The notes under the pieces: model-generated
Told to the model about the DNA's origin: nothing
Database searches by the model: none
Seen by the model: only the letters and a program-made list of their open reading frames with translations
Made by a program: the position numbers and the translations under genes
In this document: positions 23,291 to 34,620 of the stretch, in pieces
How the letters are laid out: each line of letters begins with the position of its first letter
Numbering within the stretch: the stretch's first letter is position 1
Source: Agrypnia vestita
Lineage: Eukaryota > Arthropoda > Insecta > Trichoptera > Phryganeidae
Reading direction: 5' to 3'
DNA: 64,000 nt
Assembly: GCA_016648135.1 (NCBI GenBank)
Contig: JADDOH010023640.1
Span: forward strand, 1 to 64,000

Positions 23291-23844
23291 ATGCTCAAGA
23301 GGAAATTCTAAGCAGATTCAGTATAATTTGAATGTAAAGATGGTTAGGAAATTCGCTATATTGCTGCTTAATATTGCTACTTAAACAGCTTAAGTGTACC
23401 TTAACTCTAACTTCAAAATTTCTACACGTTTTTCTTATTAAAAATAATCACAATCATTACAAACCAATTCATAAACACCGATTTAAAAAAAAAATATCCT
23501 TATCCTTATTATTTAATAGATACTTTTAAATTTATTATTAGTGTAGAAAGCTGGTTGAGTGACATTTGGGATTTACTTATAAATACAATTTTTCTCGAAT
23601 GTTTTTCAGTATCAAATATTGGATTTGGTGGTTGGATGGAAATATGGAAACAAAAGATTTAAAAAACTTCTTATACTTTTTATTTAACATACAATGTCTA
23701 TTAATTTTGTATCAAAATCATTATTAAATGCAATCCGTTTAATAATATTTAATTTGTTGTTAAAATTATCAAAGGAATTTTTAAACTTAATTTGTTAGTA
23801 TAAAATTGTATCATGATGAGAAAAATTTAACATAATTTTTTTTT

Positions 23845-24020
23845 AAATGAGATGCGAACACGGATTACGTATCACATCAATATTCTTACTATTTTCAAAC
23901 TAAGGTAAATGCTTGTGCTATAAAAAATAGGACTAACTTGCTGGTCTGGAGTTAGGTTCGAACCGGCGACCTTTGGATCACGAGGCGAGAGTCCTAACCA
24001 CACAAGACCAACAAGCTACT
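23845..24020 (-). mobile_element. tRNA-derived SINE, copy 1
   Basis: On the minus strand the head reads AGTAGCTTGTTGGTCTTGTG then GGTTAGGAC (A-box region) and CGCCGGTTCGAACC (B box, 23955-23964). A shared body follows (AGCACAAGC, GAATATTGATG, CGTGTTCGCATCTC) and then a T/A-rich tail. Copies at 61150-61320 and 63125-63305 have the same order of parts. Only the first ~75 bp is tRNA-like, so this is a SINE and not a tRNA gene. Confidence 0.8.
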
Positions 24021-24124
24021 CTCCATTATCTACTTAAATTACCCCCGACAGATTAAAATTAATTTTAAATATATATTTTATTAATATTTTATCAATTTGT
24101 GCATTCATTTTAAATATAGATATA

Positions 24125-24750
24125 TATGCCGGACTTTTTGATAGAACTTTTTGAGTTCTTCAACTTTTTTATAGAAAGTATTTAAAAACGCATCGCTCGA
24201 CCATTTTTTCGTCGACTTTAGTTGTAAAACAGGTCACCACGAAAAGCCCTTTTATTTTAACGGGATAATATGTAACTTCTTCTTCAAACACAGAAAAATT
24301 ATTTTGTGGTGACATAATTATAAATAAGAAAGACTGTTAATAGTAAATTGAATGTTATAAATAATCAGGTACTTTTTGCAAATAGTTATCTTTTAAATTT
24401 ATTTTCATGTTAATTAAGTACTTTATATTATTCATTTTCAATATCTATAACTTTTTAATATTTTGATTATCTATACTTCGATTTTTTAATTTTATTTTTG
24501 ATATCCTGACGAAAAAGCCATTGTCTTTGAAACATGTTGTATTTTTTCAATACTAAAAAAAGTGGTGTAAACAAGGTTTATTTCTATAAATTATAAAGAT
24601 AATATATAGCCCGTGTCCACCATGAAATTCCATTTTCTAAATATTAGTGAAAGTTTTTGAAGTCGGATGATTATTTTCGGAGATTACCTCCTATATCCAA
24701 ACTTACCAACTTTACCTCTTTATAATATTAGTGTATTTACACAGATAGCA
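24125..24750 (+). repeat. Interspersed repeat family II, copy 1 (interrupted)
   Basis: The left part (24185-24268: CATCGCTCGACC, GTTGTAAAAC, CCACGAAAAG, TTTTATTTTAACGGG) matches 37225-37305. The right part (24610-24735: GAAAGTTTTTGAAGTCGGAT, TTTCGGAGATTACCTC, and a CTTTATAATATTAGT end) matches 37560-37680. In this copy the middle is occupied by the right inverted-repeat arm at 24271-24600; in the other copy it is occupied by a different foldback. The ending is of a kind that recurs widely in insect genomes. The element class is unknown. Confidence 0.6.
24271..24600 (-). repeat. Right arm of the ~300-bp inverted repeat pair
   Basis: This is the reverse complement of 21796-22095, with many mismatches and small indels. 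Its inner edge (CTTCTTCTTCAAACACAG then a TTATTTTGTGGTGACAT word) also occurs inverted at 32185-32240, so the family has at least a third partial copy. It appears to be inserted into repeat family II. Confidence 0.65.
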
Positions 24751-25170
24751 TCATGAAATAATAAAAAAATTGTGAAACTAATCGGTTTTTCGAAATTATT
24801 CGATTTAAATATAATCTTCGTGAATCTTTTTGATATACAAATAATCGATTGCCTTCATATTTTATCTTGTGTAAATGAAACCAGTGGATAAGATAATTTA
24901 TATATCGCTGTGAGATCATCTATACGGTACAGGGTAGTTAAGCACTTAGTGTGTACTGACTCCGTTGACACCGCTCTGCAATAATATACTAGTACCTGTG
25001 TACAGACTGATTCCAATCACACTAACTTATTTAAATTGTTTTTTTTTTTAAATATCAATAAGAAAGTATATATTTTTTTACATATTTTTAATTGCGATAT
25101 TACTAGGTATTTCTATAGTTATAATATTGCTATCGTGTGTGTAATCAGTTCATGTAATTTTATATTGTAA

Positions 25171-25240
25171 ATATGGGGTATATAAATAAAGGCAGCAATA
25201 TCCGAAAAATTACAAAAATGTTTTGTATGCAGTCAACTAA
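25171..25240 (+). repeat. Single arm of the 35.3-kb foldback family
   Basis: GGGGTATATAAATAAAGGCA, GCAATATCCGAAAAATTA, ATGTTTTG and ATGCAGTCA follow the left arm of the complete element at 35331-35546. The other arm is missing. Confidence 0.6.
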
Positions 25241-25309
25241 TTTGGTAATTAAACATCAAAAGTGTTTATTTTCCGTGGTAAAGGGGTGTCTTAAAAATAA
25301 TACTCTCAT

Positions 25310-25405
25310 CATCTTTATCTTCTTCTTCTTAATCAACCATTTTGCACCCACCTTTGAATATAGGCCTCCTTCAAACTTAACACCGGCCTCTTTCCTGTAC
25401 TATTT
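25310..25405 (-). repeat. RTE 3'-end scrap
   Basis: The minus strand gives GAGGCCTATATTCAAAGGTG (EAYIQRW, the last conserved residues of insect RTE ORFs), then a stop and an AAGAAGAAG tail. Confidence 0.6.
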
Positions 25406-25719
25406 TTATCCAGACAATTCTCAATATCTTTAATATTTATTCGCATTTTCATTATATTTAATCTTTAATATCATTATCGTTATAAATATAATCCCGTTTT
25501 TTTTCATCCAGATAATTTTTCTCCAGGTAATAAGTCACTGCTGAATCCTCTTATATTAAAGTTTCGATAAGAAATTTTTGTAATATGATGACAAATAATA
25601 ATTATTTTTCGCACAGATCAAATAGAAAAGTATACGCCAATTACTAGAAATGTGATTTGGCAGTCATTTTTAATCAAAATCGTAGTATGGGGTGATCTTA
25701 TAATGCTATGAAAATATAC

Positions 25720-26272
25720 TGTCACGTGTCGTGGCTGCGGGAGGTAAATAAAAACACTGGAAATGAATTAGCGATTTATTAATTAGTGGTTAATTAATTA
25801 TTAAATGGACAAAGTCACTTAAAACGAATGAAACTGAACGCTTTTATTTAAATTACACTATTTTGCAAGATACATATACACTTTATTATCGCCGGGAATA
25901 CTTTATTTATCGCTCGTAGAATATTCGATTCTCGCACATAGAAGTTACACTTTTTTATTTCACCATTATCGGTAAGTACCTACTCGCCTGATTATTTCGC
26001 TCCTTTCATTTCACGACTGGCCACACCTGGCCATCGTCTCACGCGTACTTCGCACTGAACGATCCGTCGTTAGATCTGCGTTATTTATACCCAAACGCTG
26101 GATTAGTGTTTAGGAAAAGGTTCCCGTCGCTTCTAGACTGTTTCTGGTGCTTGTAGGTGCTTCCCGAAACCTGTAGATAAACCTAGATTTCTGTGACATA
26201 TTACCAGCGATTCGGACAGTGCATTTTTTAAAATCTTGTTTTCGGATAGTGTATTTTTAACACCTCGTTACA
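25720..26272 (-). repeat. Solo LTR with 4-bp target duplication
   Basis: The block runs TG...CA on both strands (plus strand TGTCACGTGTCG ... CTCGTTACA) and is flanked by ATAC at 25716-25719 and at 26273-26276. On the minus strand a TATA box (GTATAAATAA, 26081-26090) is followed ~28 bp later by an arthropod initiator (TCAGTG, near 26053-26058), and AATAAA signals lie downstream. The element is thus read on the minus strand, starting TGTAACGAGGTGTT. No gag or pol sequence is adjacent, which fits a solo LTR left by recombination. The 9430-9610 fragment is a relative. Confidence 0.85.
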
Positions 26273-26279
26273 ATACTAT

Positions 26280-27340
26280 AAAATGTCTCGGATTGTCATT
26301 TTCGAACTATGATAAAAGTGAAATTACGAAGATGAAAAAGGGGTGATATCTTAAATATGTCAGCTTCATTGTGAGCTTCATGCAATGACTATAATAATTA
26401 ATTATTTATATTATACTTATATTAATTAATTCATTATATGTCATACGATTAAATTTAACAAGTTTAATCTTATAATTATTACAATAACACACTGATATTA
26501 TTTGCTGTCCATTTTTTTTAATTTTGTCTTGAATAATATTGAGTCAATATAACATCAATTAAGCAAGTTTATTATCATTAATTGAATGCCGTTTTTTCAG
26601 TAATTTCTATAACTGAAATAAATAAAACCTGAAACCATTGCTAATGTAACGTTATTGAAACAAAAAATAATTTTATGAAGTATTTTTGAATACCGTATGT
26701 ATTTTGCGACGATTCTGATGAACCGGAAAACCTCTTAAACTTGATATGTAAATATTTATGAAATATCGCTCATCGCAGATAATTTGTTTATAATTTGTAA
26801 CATGGAGCACTCAGGAATGTATGTTTTAGATAGATTAATAAAGAAATAGGGGATTTACACATTTCCTCACGACTGATATTATAAATAAACCCTGTGCTAA
26901 AGTTACTCGCGGTAAGTACAACATTTATATATTATAGCAACTTTATATACCTAGGTCAATGGGTATTGTTAATTAGTTGCTTTGCAATACGCAAATCATG
27001 CCATCTCAATCTGTCACAGTAATAAGAAATTTTTTGCCAAATCATTATGTTATTTCAATTAATATTGTTCCATATTCATATCTAAAATATGTAGTACATA
27101 AAAATTAAACAATAAGTAATATACAACAATAATTATTGGTTTTCTTTAATTAGACTAAAGAAGATAGGTTTTTCCGTATTTTTTTATGATAATAATAAAA
27201 GTATTTAATGATTTTTTTGAAAATAAACTTACAGATTACAATGATCAGTCCCCTAAAATAATAAATTATATCATTATTATCCAATACAATGCATACAAAA
27301 AAGAAACGAAAAAGTATCTAATAAAATAAAGTCTTTTTGA
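26280..27340. other. Unassigned AT-rich DNA
   Basis: No coding, RNA or repeat signal was recognised. Confidence 0.35.
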
Positions 27341-27344
27341 GTAT

Positions 27345-27705
27345 CTCAAACACCTCGTCATCTTCCTCTTACAGAACATCGGTAATCTGTATTGACAGGT
27401 GTCAGTCCTGGTCTTGTGACGAGGATGTACAGCTTTTTCTCCATCTCTTTGGTGGTTTCCCTGGCAGTCGGCATCCCTTTGGAATCCCGCGCATCACGGC
27501 TCTTGGAAGTATTGTCTGGTCCATTCTCTCGACACGATCCTTCCGGAAGCGCCTTCTCTGCCTGCTCCATGGTACAATGTCTTCGGCATCGCAGGTTCTG
27601 CGGATTTCCGCATTGAGTATTCTGTCTCTGAGGGTGTTTAGTTCTGTGATAGACCATGTCGTTTCCTGCTTTATATTCTGTCCTTAGACTATGTCGTTTC
27701 TGTTG
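27345..27705 (-). pseudogene. RTE-type LINE, ORF C-terminus
   Basis: One minus-strand frame encodes the RTE-type tail: AEIRRTCDAEDIV, then RRRFRKDRVERMD, then RLPGKPPKRWRKS and CTSSSQDQ. The same architecture recurs at 50640-50960 and 61375-61912 (RTCDVEDIVRWG, DHVERA, GRPPKRWRDSW). A longer open frame on the same strand is only a shadow of it. Stops interrupt the end and the copy is 5' truncated. An AATAAAATAAAG tail lies at its 3' side. Confidence 0.75.
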
Positions 27706-27929
27706 TTTCATATTCTAAGAAATATAGTTTATTTAACCTGCTTAGTAGCCTGCTTCTACCGCATGAGCTACAACATTCTTTGTCTTTGTCATTTATAAAG
27801 GAATAATAATATATCTTTAGTAATACGAATCACTTTAAAATGAATCAGAGAAATTAAGTACAGATTATACTCAGGTACAGCCTGAAAATCGGGTCTGACT
27901 ATTTTGAATTTCCTAAATATAAATTAAAA

Positions 27930-28095
27930 TCGACCATACAAAATCCGTCTAGGCCCGGGAGATTTATAGCTGTGTTCGTGCCGGCTCGAATTAAAGAATA
28001 ATGTCCCGGTGAAAGCGTGCGCTCAATTTCCCCTCGAGACCGAGAATTGAGATCAAGTCACACATCAGTACGAGTATACAAATTTGTATACGATT
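27930..28095. other. GC-richer island, no repeat match
   Basis: CGTCTAGGCCCGGGAGATTT, GTTCGTGCCGGCTCGAATTA and CAATTTCCCCTCGAGACCGA lie in a compact, complex block that matches nothing else in the window and encodes no recognisable peptide. It could be host conserved non-coding DNA or an unrecognised element. Confidence 0.3.
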
Positions 28096-28215
28096 TTATT
28101 CAAGTCAACAATACGTACTCTTTTAAGTAGACTTCGTTTGAATAATACCAATGGCATAGGATCTCATGACTAGTCTCCAATTCGAGTAGATACTCGATAT
28201 TCGAGTACATTGGTC

Positions 28216-28537
28216 CATTTTTACTCCCCTTCTTTTAACTCGTTGCGCCTGCTTGTCGGCTTGTCTGCCGAAAAAACTTTAGAACGATTTTCAACCCTTT
28301 TCCCGTGATCCAATCGAGCTGAAACTTTGCAGGCAGACTCGTGGCGACGATAAAAATGATCTAACAAATTTTCGTTAAATTTTTTTAATAATTATAGTAT
28401 AAGTTTGGATTTTTCGAAATTTTAGCGATTTATATATTGTTTAATTTTCGTGCCCGACGCGTGGAGTATGCGCGAAACCTGTTTCAATGAGAAAGGGAGT
28501 ATAATAAAAACTTGGGTTTTACGGGTTAGTTTTTTTA
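28216..28537 (+). repeat. Interspersed repeat family III, copy 1
   Basis: About 330 bp, beginning near CATTTTTACTCCC and ending GGTTAGTTTTTTT. It is marked by ATCCAATCGAGCTGAAACTT, then GGCAGACTCGTGGCGAC, then AGAAAGGGAGTRTAATAAAAAC. Copies lie at 33221-33473, 62486-62794 and (inverted) 63421-63712. The subterminal words ACTCCCTTTCTT and AGAAAGGGAGT pair with each other, hinting at a non-autonomous DNA element. Confidence 0.8.
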
Positions 28538-28769
28538 GTTCTTGATAATTGAGCATTTTGAAAAATAAATGAGGGGTACAAAAGCGAAAGCAGCACTATC
28601 CCTCTGAGGTGTTTCTGAGTTAACTACAAAAAAATCTCTCAGTATTTAAGGAAATTCGTTTGGAATCTACGAAACCTACATCTTATAGAAAATCCCCCTC
28701 ACCACCTCAGTTTTCACATTATACATGGGTATAAACAAATATCTAACTTTTATATAAAATTATTTTTTG

Positions 28770-29100
28770 TAAAAAGGACGCTCTTTTTTGCCTTCTGTGC
28801 AACGTTATATACATGTGAACTCTGGACAAATTATAAAAAGAGCATAGAAAGACTTCGCATACAATATAACAACGCCTTCCGTATGATGTTTGGCCTTCCC
28901 AGATATTGCAGCGCTTCCGGTATGTTCACGAAGGGGCGTGTTCCCAACTTTGCAGCCCTCATAAGATCCAGGGTGGCAGGGATGAGGGAAAGGAAACAGC
29001 TCCGGAAATATCCTTATCCTGGAAGCTCGCCTTACTCTAGCATCCAGCATTGATGCACGCTGGAGAAAGATCCTGGCTCCTCATAATCGACATGCCATCG
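28770..29100 (+). pseudogene. LINE ORF C-terminus
   Basis: The plus strand reads LFFAFCATLYTCELWTNYKK, then RLRIQYNNAFRMMFGLPRYC, SASGMFTKGRVPNFAALIR and SRVAGMRERK before a stop near 29050. The order CSLWTNYKK - YNNAFRxxxGLPRxCSASGMF is the well-conserved C-terminal region of insect non-LTR retrotransposon polymerases. It is 5' truncated, with no reverse transcriptase upstream. Confidence 0.75.
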
Positions 29101-29159
29101 TTCGCTAAAGCCGCTGTTAAACGATATATTTCTATTTATTTTGCATTTTGTTTTTTTTG

Positions 29160-29303
29160 CCGTAGCCGGCAAACATCTTGAAATTTTACGGCGTAATGGG
29201 GGGAAGTTTGCGCATGTACCATGCTACCAACGAGACCCAAATTTTGTCTTTTGCGCATTCCCCCACTACGCCAAAAAATTTCAAGAAGTTTGCCGGCAAC
29301 TGT
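29160..29303. repeat. Foldback (hairpin) element
   Basis: Left arm 29163-29207 (AGCCGGCAAACATCTTGAAA then a TTTTACGGCGTAATGGGGGG run) pairs with right arm 29255-29300 (ATTCCCCCACTACGCC then AAAATTTCAAGAAG and TTTGCCGGC). It is immediately followed by a ~72-bp direct duplication at 29315-29450 built on TTTATATAATAATWTA. Confidence 0.7.
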
Positions 29304-29469
29304 ACCTATACTCGTTTTCTCTTCTTTTTTGTATGATTTTCTTTTTTTTCTCTTCTCATTTATATAATAATTTAATGATACCTATACTTATGTTTTCTTC
29401 TCTTTTAAATGATTTTATTTTTTCTCTTTTCATTTATATAATAATATATTGTATATATTCATAAATGAA

Positions 29470-29505
29470 ATGTGTGGGATTGCACGAACCTCCCCACATT
29501 CTGGA
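29470..29505 (-). repeat. Short repeat shared with 60020-60058
   Basis: TGTGTGGGATTGCACGAACC continuing CTCCCCACAT is the near-perfect reverse complement of 60022-60056. At 60 kb it belongs to a longer Penelope-like terminal segment. Confidence 0.55.
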
Positions 29506-29765
29506 AAAAAAGTTATATTTATTTATATACGGATATTGCGGTGTTTACTCAAGTAGTGCTTTTGCTATTTACATAATTAGAAACCTATTGCTGTTTTTTT
29601 TATGACGTTTCAGTCTAAAATCGGCAACAACTCTCATTTTAGTATGAAGTGGGCATTTTGTCACGTGAATTATGGTTGGCAGTAAAGTGAATCTTACTAC
29701 CGTTGTTTTTAATAGTGATTTGGTAATATTAATAATATTTCGGAAGGGAGAGAGCAATATTTTGT

Positions 29766-29830
29766 ATAAAATCTAGAATTCAGTACATTCTAAATAAGTT
29801 ATCCTCGGTGACTGCATTCTTTATTATTTT
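29766..29830 (+). repeat. Single arm of the 35.3-kb foldback family
   Basis: AATCTAGAATTCAGTACATT, TATCCTCGGTGACTGCATTC and a T-rich end follow the right arm at 35455-35510. Confidence 0.6.
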
Positions 29831-30659
29831 TGATTTTTATATAAAAAATGTTTCATATTTCAGCGTCCCTCGTTCAGCATTTACTGAACAATTTCTTTTG
29901 GGTCTTCGTGCTATTATATAATAAATACATATTTTGATTAAAAAGAGTAGCATAAGCACACATTTATTAACACAGGAGGGGACAAATCCATGATCGATTT
30001 TGTTGTGACAAACAGATCAATCCATCCAACACATATTTTAGACGTACAGACATTAGCATCCGTTAACATCGGATCCATGCTTCTGATTGCCATTTTAGAG
30101 CAATATTTTTTTTTCTAGAAAAACAAGAAACAAAAGACATTTCATTCTGATATTTTGACAGTTATACAATTATTACAATTACAAGTTATACAACACCCTG
30201 ACGATGGAATGGTTTTTCTGAAACATGTTGGTGGAATTACTCATATAAAAGAAGTAGATAATACAATTAATATAATCAATATTTTTTATTTTATATTTAT
30301 TTATTATATACGCCTCTTCTTCTTCTCGATTTGTTGATCTGTTCTAGCGGAAAGCTGCTACTCTTGTTATATATACATGATTTGAATTATTAATAGCTGT
30401 TTTGGTACATTGAAAACTACTCGAGTGTACTCGATTATTTCAAGATTTTACTACTCGATACTCGAGTAGAAGATTACGTCGGGTTATTGCAGTCTATAAT
30501 CATTACGCAACATGAGAAAAATTTCCATGCAATTTCTTAGATCATGACTAGTAGACTCCGAAACCACCCTGTTAAGGTTACTTATTTAATATACGACTGG
30601 TGATTTGTAACTATATTTTTACCCACTAAATTGAAAATATGTATAATTTAGAAAAATAA

Positions 30660-32185
30660 TTATTTTATTTTTATTTCTAAATTTTTATTTTTATTTTATT
30701 TTTTATTTAATATTAAAACTAAATTTAAATCATAATACATTTGTCTATTACAATCTACTTAGATACATTTTATTTTATTGCTTTGCCTCTCCAAAAATGA
30801 GACTTGCTCATGTGCTTGGTGAGGGGCTTACACTTTATTAGTTTATTTTGGATTTGGCTTATTTGTTTCTTAGCTATATGTCTTGTTATGCATTGTCAAA
30901 TTGTATCGATCTAAAGTGTTGGTTTATTTTTTTCTTTAATTGTTGTAAGTCATCGATTTTCTTAATATCTGTAGGTAGGTTATTGAAGTTTTTTATGCCC
31001 AAGTATATGTAGTTTTGTTGACACAGTTTGGTATTATATTTTGGGATTTTAAAATTATTTTTGAATCTTAATGATGTGTTTTTTTCAAATTTAGCAGTTA
31101 TGTTTTCTTTAATTAGTTGTATAATTGACGTTTTTTTGTAAACATTCTCTAATTTTGGAACTTGGAATTTAGAGAAAAGTAATTGTGTAGAGAAGGTTTT
31201 TCTTTTTTTTAATATTACTTTTATAATTGATCTTTGGATTACTTTCACTGTGTTTATGATGTTATTATACGCCCCTCCCCATCCAATGATTCCATATTGG
31301 AGTAGTGCATGGACAGAAGCGTAATAAACAATAAACCATTTTTAAATTATCTATGGTTAGTGTGTTGCGCAATCTTATGAACATATATATGCATTTCCTT
31401 ATTCTTTTGACCAACTCGCTAATGTGGCTGTGCCATTTTAGGTGTTGGTCTATTATTACACCAAGGTATTTTAGTTCTCTTTTAGATTCTAGGGTTGAGC
31501 ATTTGTCATTGCAGTTAGTTTTTTTGCAGTTGGTGTCATGTACAATAATTTGAAGGGATTGTCGGTTTTTTTATTGAAAAAGGAATAAAGTAAGTTTTGT
31601 CGGAATTTAAGGAGAGTAAGTTGTTGTCAAACCATAATTTTAGCGTATTTATGTCATTGTTCGCTTGTGTATTAACTGTGTCCCAGTCGCTTCCTTTCGT
31701 GATGATCGCAGTATCGTCAGCGTATGATATTATTTTTCCGTTCAGTTTTAGGTTGAAGATGTCGTTAACGTAAATTATAAATAGCAATGGGCCTAGAACT
31801 GTCCCCTGGGGTATACCGAAGTCGCTGGTTAGGGGTTGACTTAGAGTTTCATTAATTTTTACACATTGTTGTCTTTCATGTAGATAACTTTGAAACCAGC
31901 TTAGAGCTGTACCTTTTATACCAACAGAGTTTAATTTTAATATTAGTTTATTATGTGAGACACTGTCAAAGCCTTTCTTAGGTCCACGAAAATACCAATA
32001 CATGTAAAAGATTTGTCTAGCGATTCTTGGACAGTATTTGTTAATTGAGCTATTGCGTCTTGCGTATTTTTATTTTTCATGAAACCAAATTGTTATTATG
32101 GATTATTTTGTTTATTTTGAGAAAGTGAAATATTCTTTTTTTAACGATTTTTTCTATAATTTTTCCAAAATTTGATATATTATAA
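30660..32185 (-). pseudogene. CR1/Jockey-type LINE with reverse-transcriptase domain (5' truncated, frameshifted)
   Basis: This is the longest recognisable polymerase here. On the minus strand from 32185: KIIEKIVKKRI and NNFGFMKNKNTQDAI lead into the palm motif FVDLRKAFDSVSH, with a frameshift near 31980. One open frame (32003-31536) follows, with GIPQGTVLGPLLFIIYVNDI at residues 63-82 and YADD at 94-97. Then come LKYLGVIIDQHLKW and a second frameshift near 31320, and a final 120-residue frame (31248-30886) ending LGIKNFNNLPTDIKK. About 220 bp of AT-rich 3' UTR follow. The YADD pair is intact, but frameshifts and loss of the endonuclease make it inactive. Confidence 0.85.
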
Positions 32186-32245
32186 TTATAATGTCACCAC
32201 AAAATAATTTTGCTGTGTTTGAAGAAGAAGTGAAAAATATGTGTT
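32185..32245 (-). repeat. Scrap of the 24.3-kb inverted-repeat family
   Basis: AATGTCACCACAAAATAATT, then GTGTTTGAAGAAGAAG, is the reverse complement of 24271-24320. Confidence 0.55.
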
Positions 32246-33119
32246 TCAGTCTATTCATTTTTTTGAATAAATATTCTAAGCATCTTAGACGTATTTTACA
32301 AAGTATTTTAAATTCTCAATACGTTATATGACTTAGTGGGCATGACACTGGCTTCTCAAAGAACACAATCAGGCAAAAAAAATTATTTCTAACATTGTAT
32401 TTTCCAAAATAAATAATTACAAAATACGGCCTCATGTAGTCCACGGGTTCTGTATTCTTGGAATTCTGTATTCTTGGAACTCTGATATTCTGGGAATTCT
32501 TTTTGAAAAGTTTCAAAATAATACAATATTGATTTATTTTATCTTCATAATACGGTCAAAAGAATGTATTCAATACGGAGAATTCGTTCGGTCATATTCC
32601 GAGTATCGCCTGTCTTCAGAACAACTCTCTATTCTACCTTAAATGATGGCTGACCTTATTGGGGACTGTATATTTCTGTTTATAAAGCAGGGTTGAAATT
32701 CTTGATTGTTTTCTTCGAGAGGCGCTGCGAAGCGGATGAAACAAATTACATTTCGGAGTCTAACCTTAAGGGACTGCGCAGAACCTTATCACCCCAAACT
32801 GAAATGGACGTCCAATAAGCTATTTAATAATTTATTTATTTATTACCGTATTGGACGCAAAGGTTTCAAGAACCTTAAAACTAAAAGAATAGGAAGACTA
32901 ACATAACGTAAGCGAAAAAGATAAAATCATTGTTCTCAGATATTCAGGGCTATTCAGAATTTTTTGGGCTACTCTATCGATTATATACGACTTTTCTAGC
33001 CTGACGTCTTAAAATTCAGTCCCGATGATGCTCCCTGAAATAGAATCCAAAACATTGCCTATACACACTGCATAATATCCTAAAAAAATCTAAATAAATG
33101 AAAAATGTATTATAAAAAT

Positions 33120-33218
33120 ATTCTCATGTTTTCACGGCCGTTCAGAATCTTCTGTGTGTAGTTTTCTGGGATATTCTGCCGTGTTTATCTGACCTCTCTG
33201 GTCGACGTTTTGGATCCT
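33120..33218 (+). repeat. Penelope-like terminal segment
   Basis: TTTTCACGGCCGTTCAGAAT, GTTTTCTGGGATATTCTGCC and CTCTCTGGTCGACGTTTT match the foldback at 49752-49945. The element stops at the edge of repeat family III copy 2. Confidence 0.65.
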
Positions 33219-33220
33219 GG

Positions 33221-33473
33221 ATTTTTAACCCTTTTTCTGTGATCCAATCAAGCTGAAACTTTACAGGTAGACTCGTGGCGACGATAAAAATGATTTAACA
33301 AATTTTCGTTTAAAAAATCTAATAATTATAGTATAATTTTGGATTTTTCGAAATTTTAACGATTTATATTGAATTTGTTGAATTTTCGAGCCCGACGCGT
33401 AGAGTAGGCGCGAAACCTCTTTCAATTAGAAAGGGAGTGTAATAAAAACTTGGTTTTTATGGGTTAGTTTTTT
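33221..33473 (+). repeat. Interspersed repeat family III, copy 2 (5' truncated)
   Basis: GATCCAATCAAGCTGAAACT, ACTCGTGGCGACGATAAAAA and AGAAAGGGAGTGTAATAAAA mark it. It lacks the first ~80 bp and abuts the Penelope-like segment. Confidence 0.75.
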
Positions 33474-34620
33474 ATTAATTAAATATTACCTATACTTTGC
33501 AAATGAATGAAACATAAATCTTGAAACACAGCGTGGGTCACAAATTGTCCGGATACTGTCTCGAAGCAAAATAATTCGATGGATCGTAATTAAAATAATT
33601 TTTTAGTGACTGATTACATTTTACTTGACGCAAATTTTTATTTATTTCTTAAGTTAGTTAATATTACATATTGCAGTGGCGTGCAGCGCATACAAGCAAA
33701 AAAGCTGTGCATTAGTAAAGATTCTGGGAAACAAATAATATTAATTAAATAATCCTTATCTAAAGAAAAAGTTGATTTAAAATTCTAGCCGTAATTCGTC
33801 CTACGGCTAGAAGTTTTATTTTTGACGTTTCTGTTTAACGTGACGTATCTGTTTTTTCCGATTTAAAATTCTAGCCGTAATTCGCCCTACGGCTAGAAGT
33901 TTTATTTCCTACTTTTCTGTGCTTAACTTCATGTCAATTCTTCATTTATCTCGCCAAAGAAATTTGTTCTACAGATATAGTCAAGTCGAGAAAAAACCGT
34001 GTATTTTTATGCTGCAAGTTTTGTGTAATAGTCAAGTAAATTTAGCGTGCTTCTTCGAAAGATCCAATGCCAGGTGAACACTACGCGCACGTCATCGCAG
34101 AAATTTTATTATTTACAAATTCCACCCAAAACTTTCGGTGTAAATTCTATTTCTCTGTGGTGAATGTAAATATAAATATCATCTGTCATCTGTCATATTA
34201 TGATATCATAAAATGTTTGATTTATTTTTGTGAAATGAAACGTATAGGTATCTGAAATTAGTATTGTTCCCGATTTGATTATATATAAATCGTCTTCGAA
34301 ATATATTGAAATATCATTATCTATACCTATATAAAATATGAATTTATTTATGAAATATTGTTTACAATACTTCTTTTATAGTGCAGTTATTTTTGTGTAT
34401 TGATATATTGAAATAGTTCATTATAGACGGTTAAATTTTTTTTTCAAATGTATATACCCTTATATATAGGTATATACGTACATATATATTTTTAATATAG
34501 GTATATAGTAGGTCACAGCATAACCTAAGTTTGTACCCACTGCACGCCACTGACATATTGTATATTAATTAATATTTTACATATAATTAATAATAATGTA
34601 CTTTGTTTTCACCCCTTATA

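Noticed and set aside
23955..23964. Genuine tRNA gene
   Set aside because: The B box is good, but the acceptor stem cannot be closed and the same unit recurs at 61 and 63 kb with a non-tRNA body, so it is a SINE.
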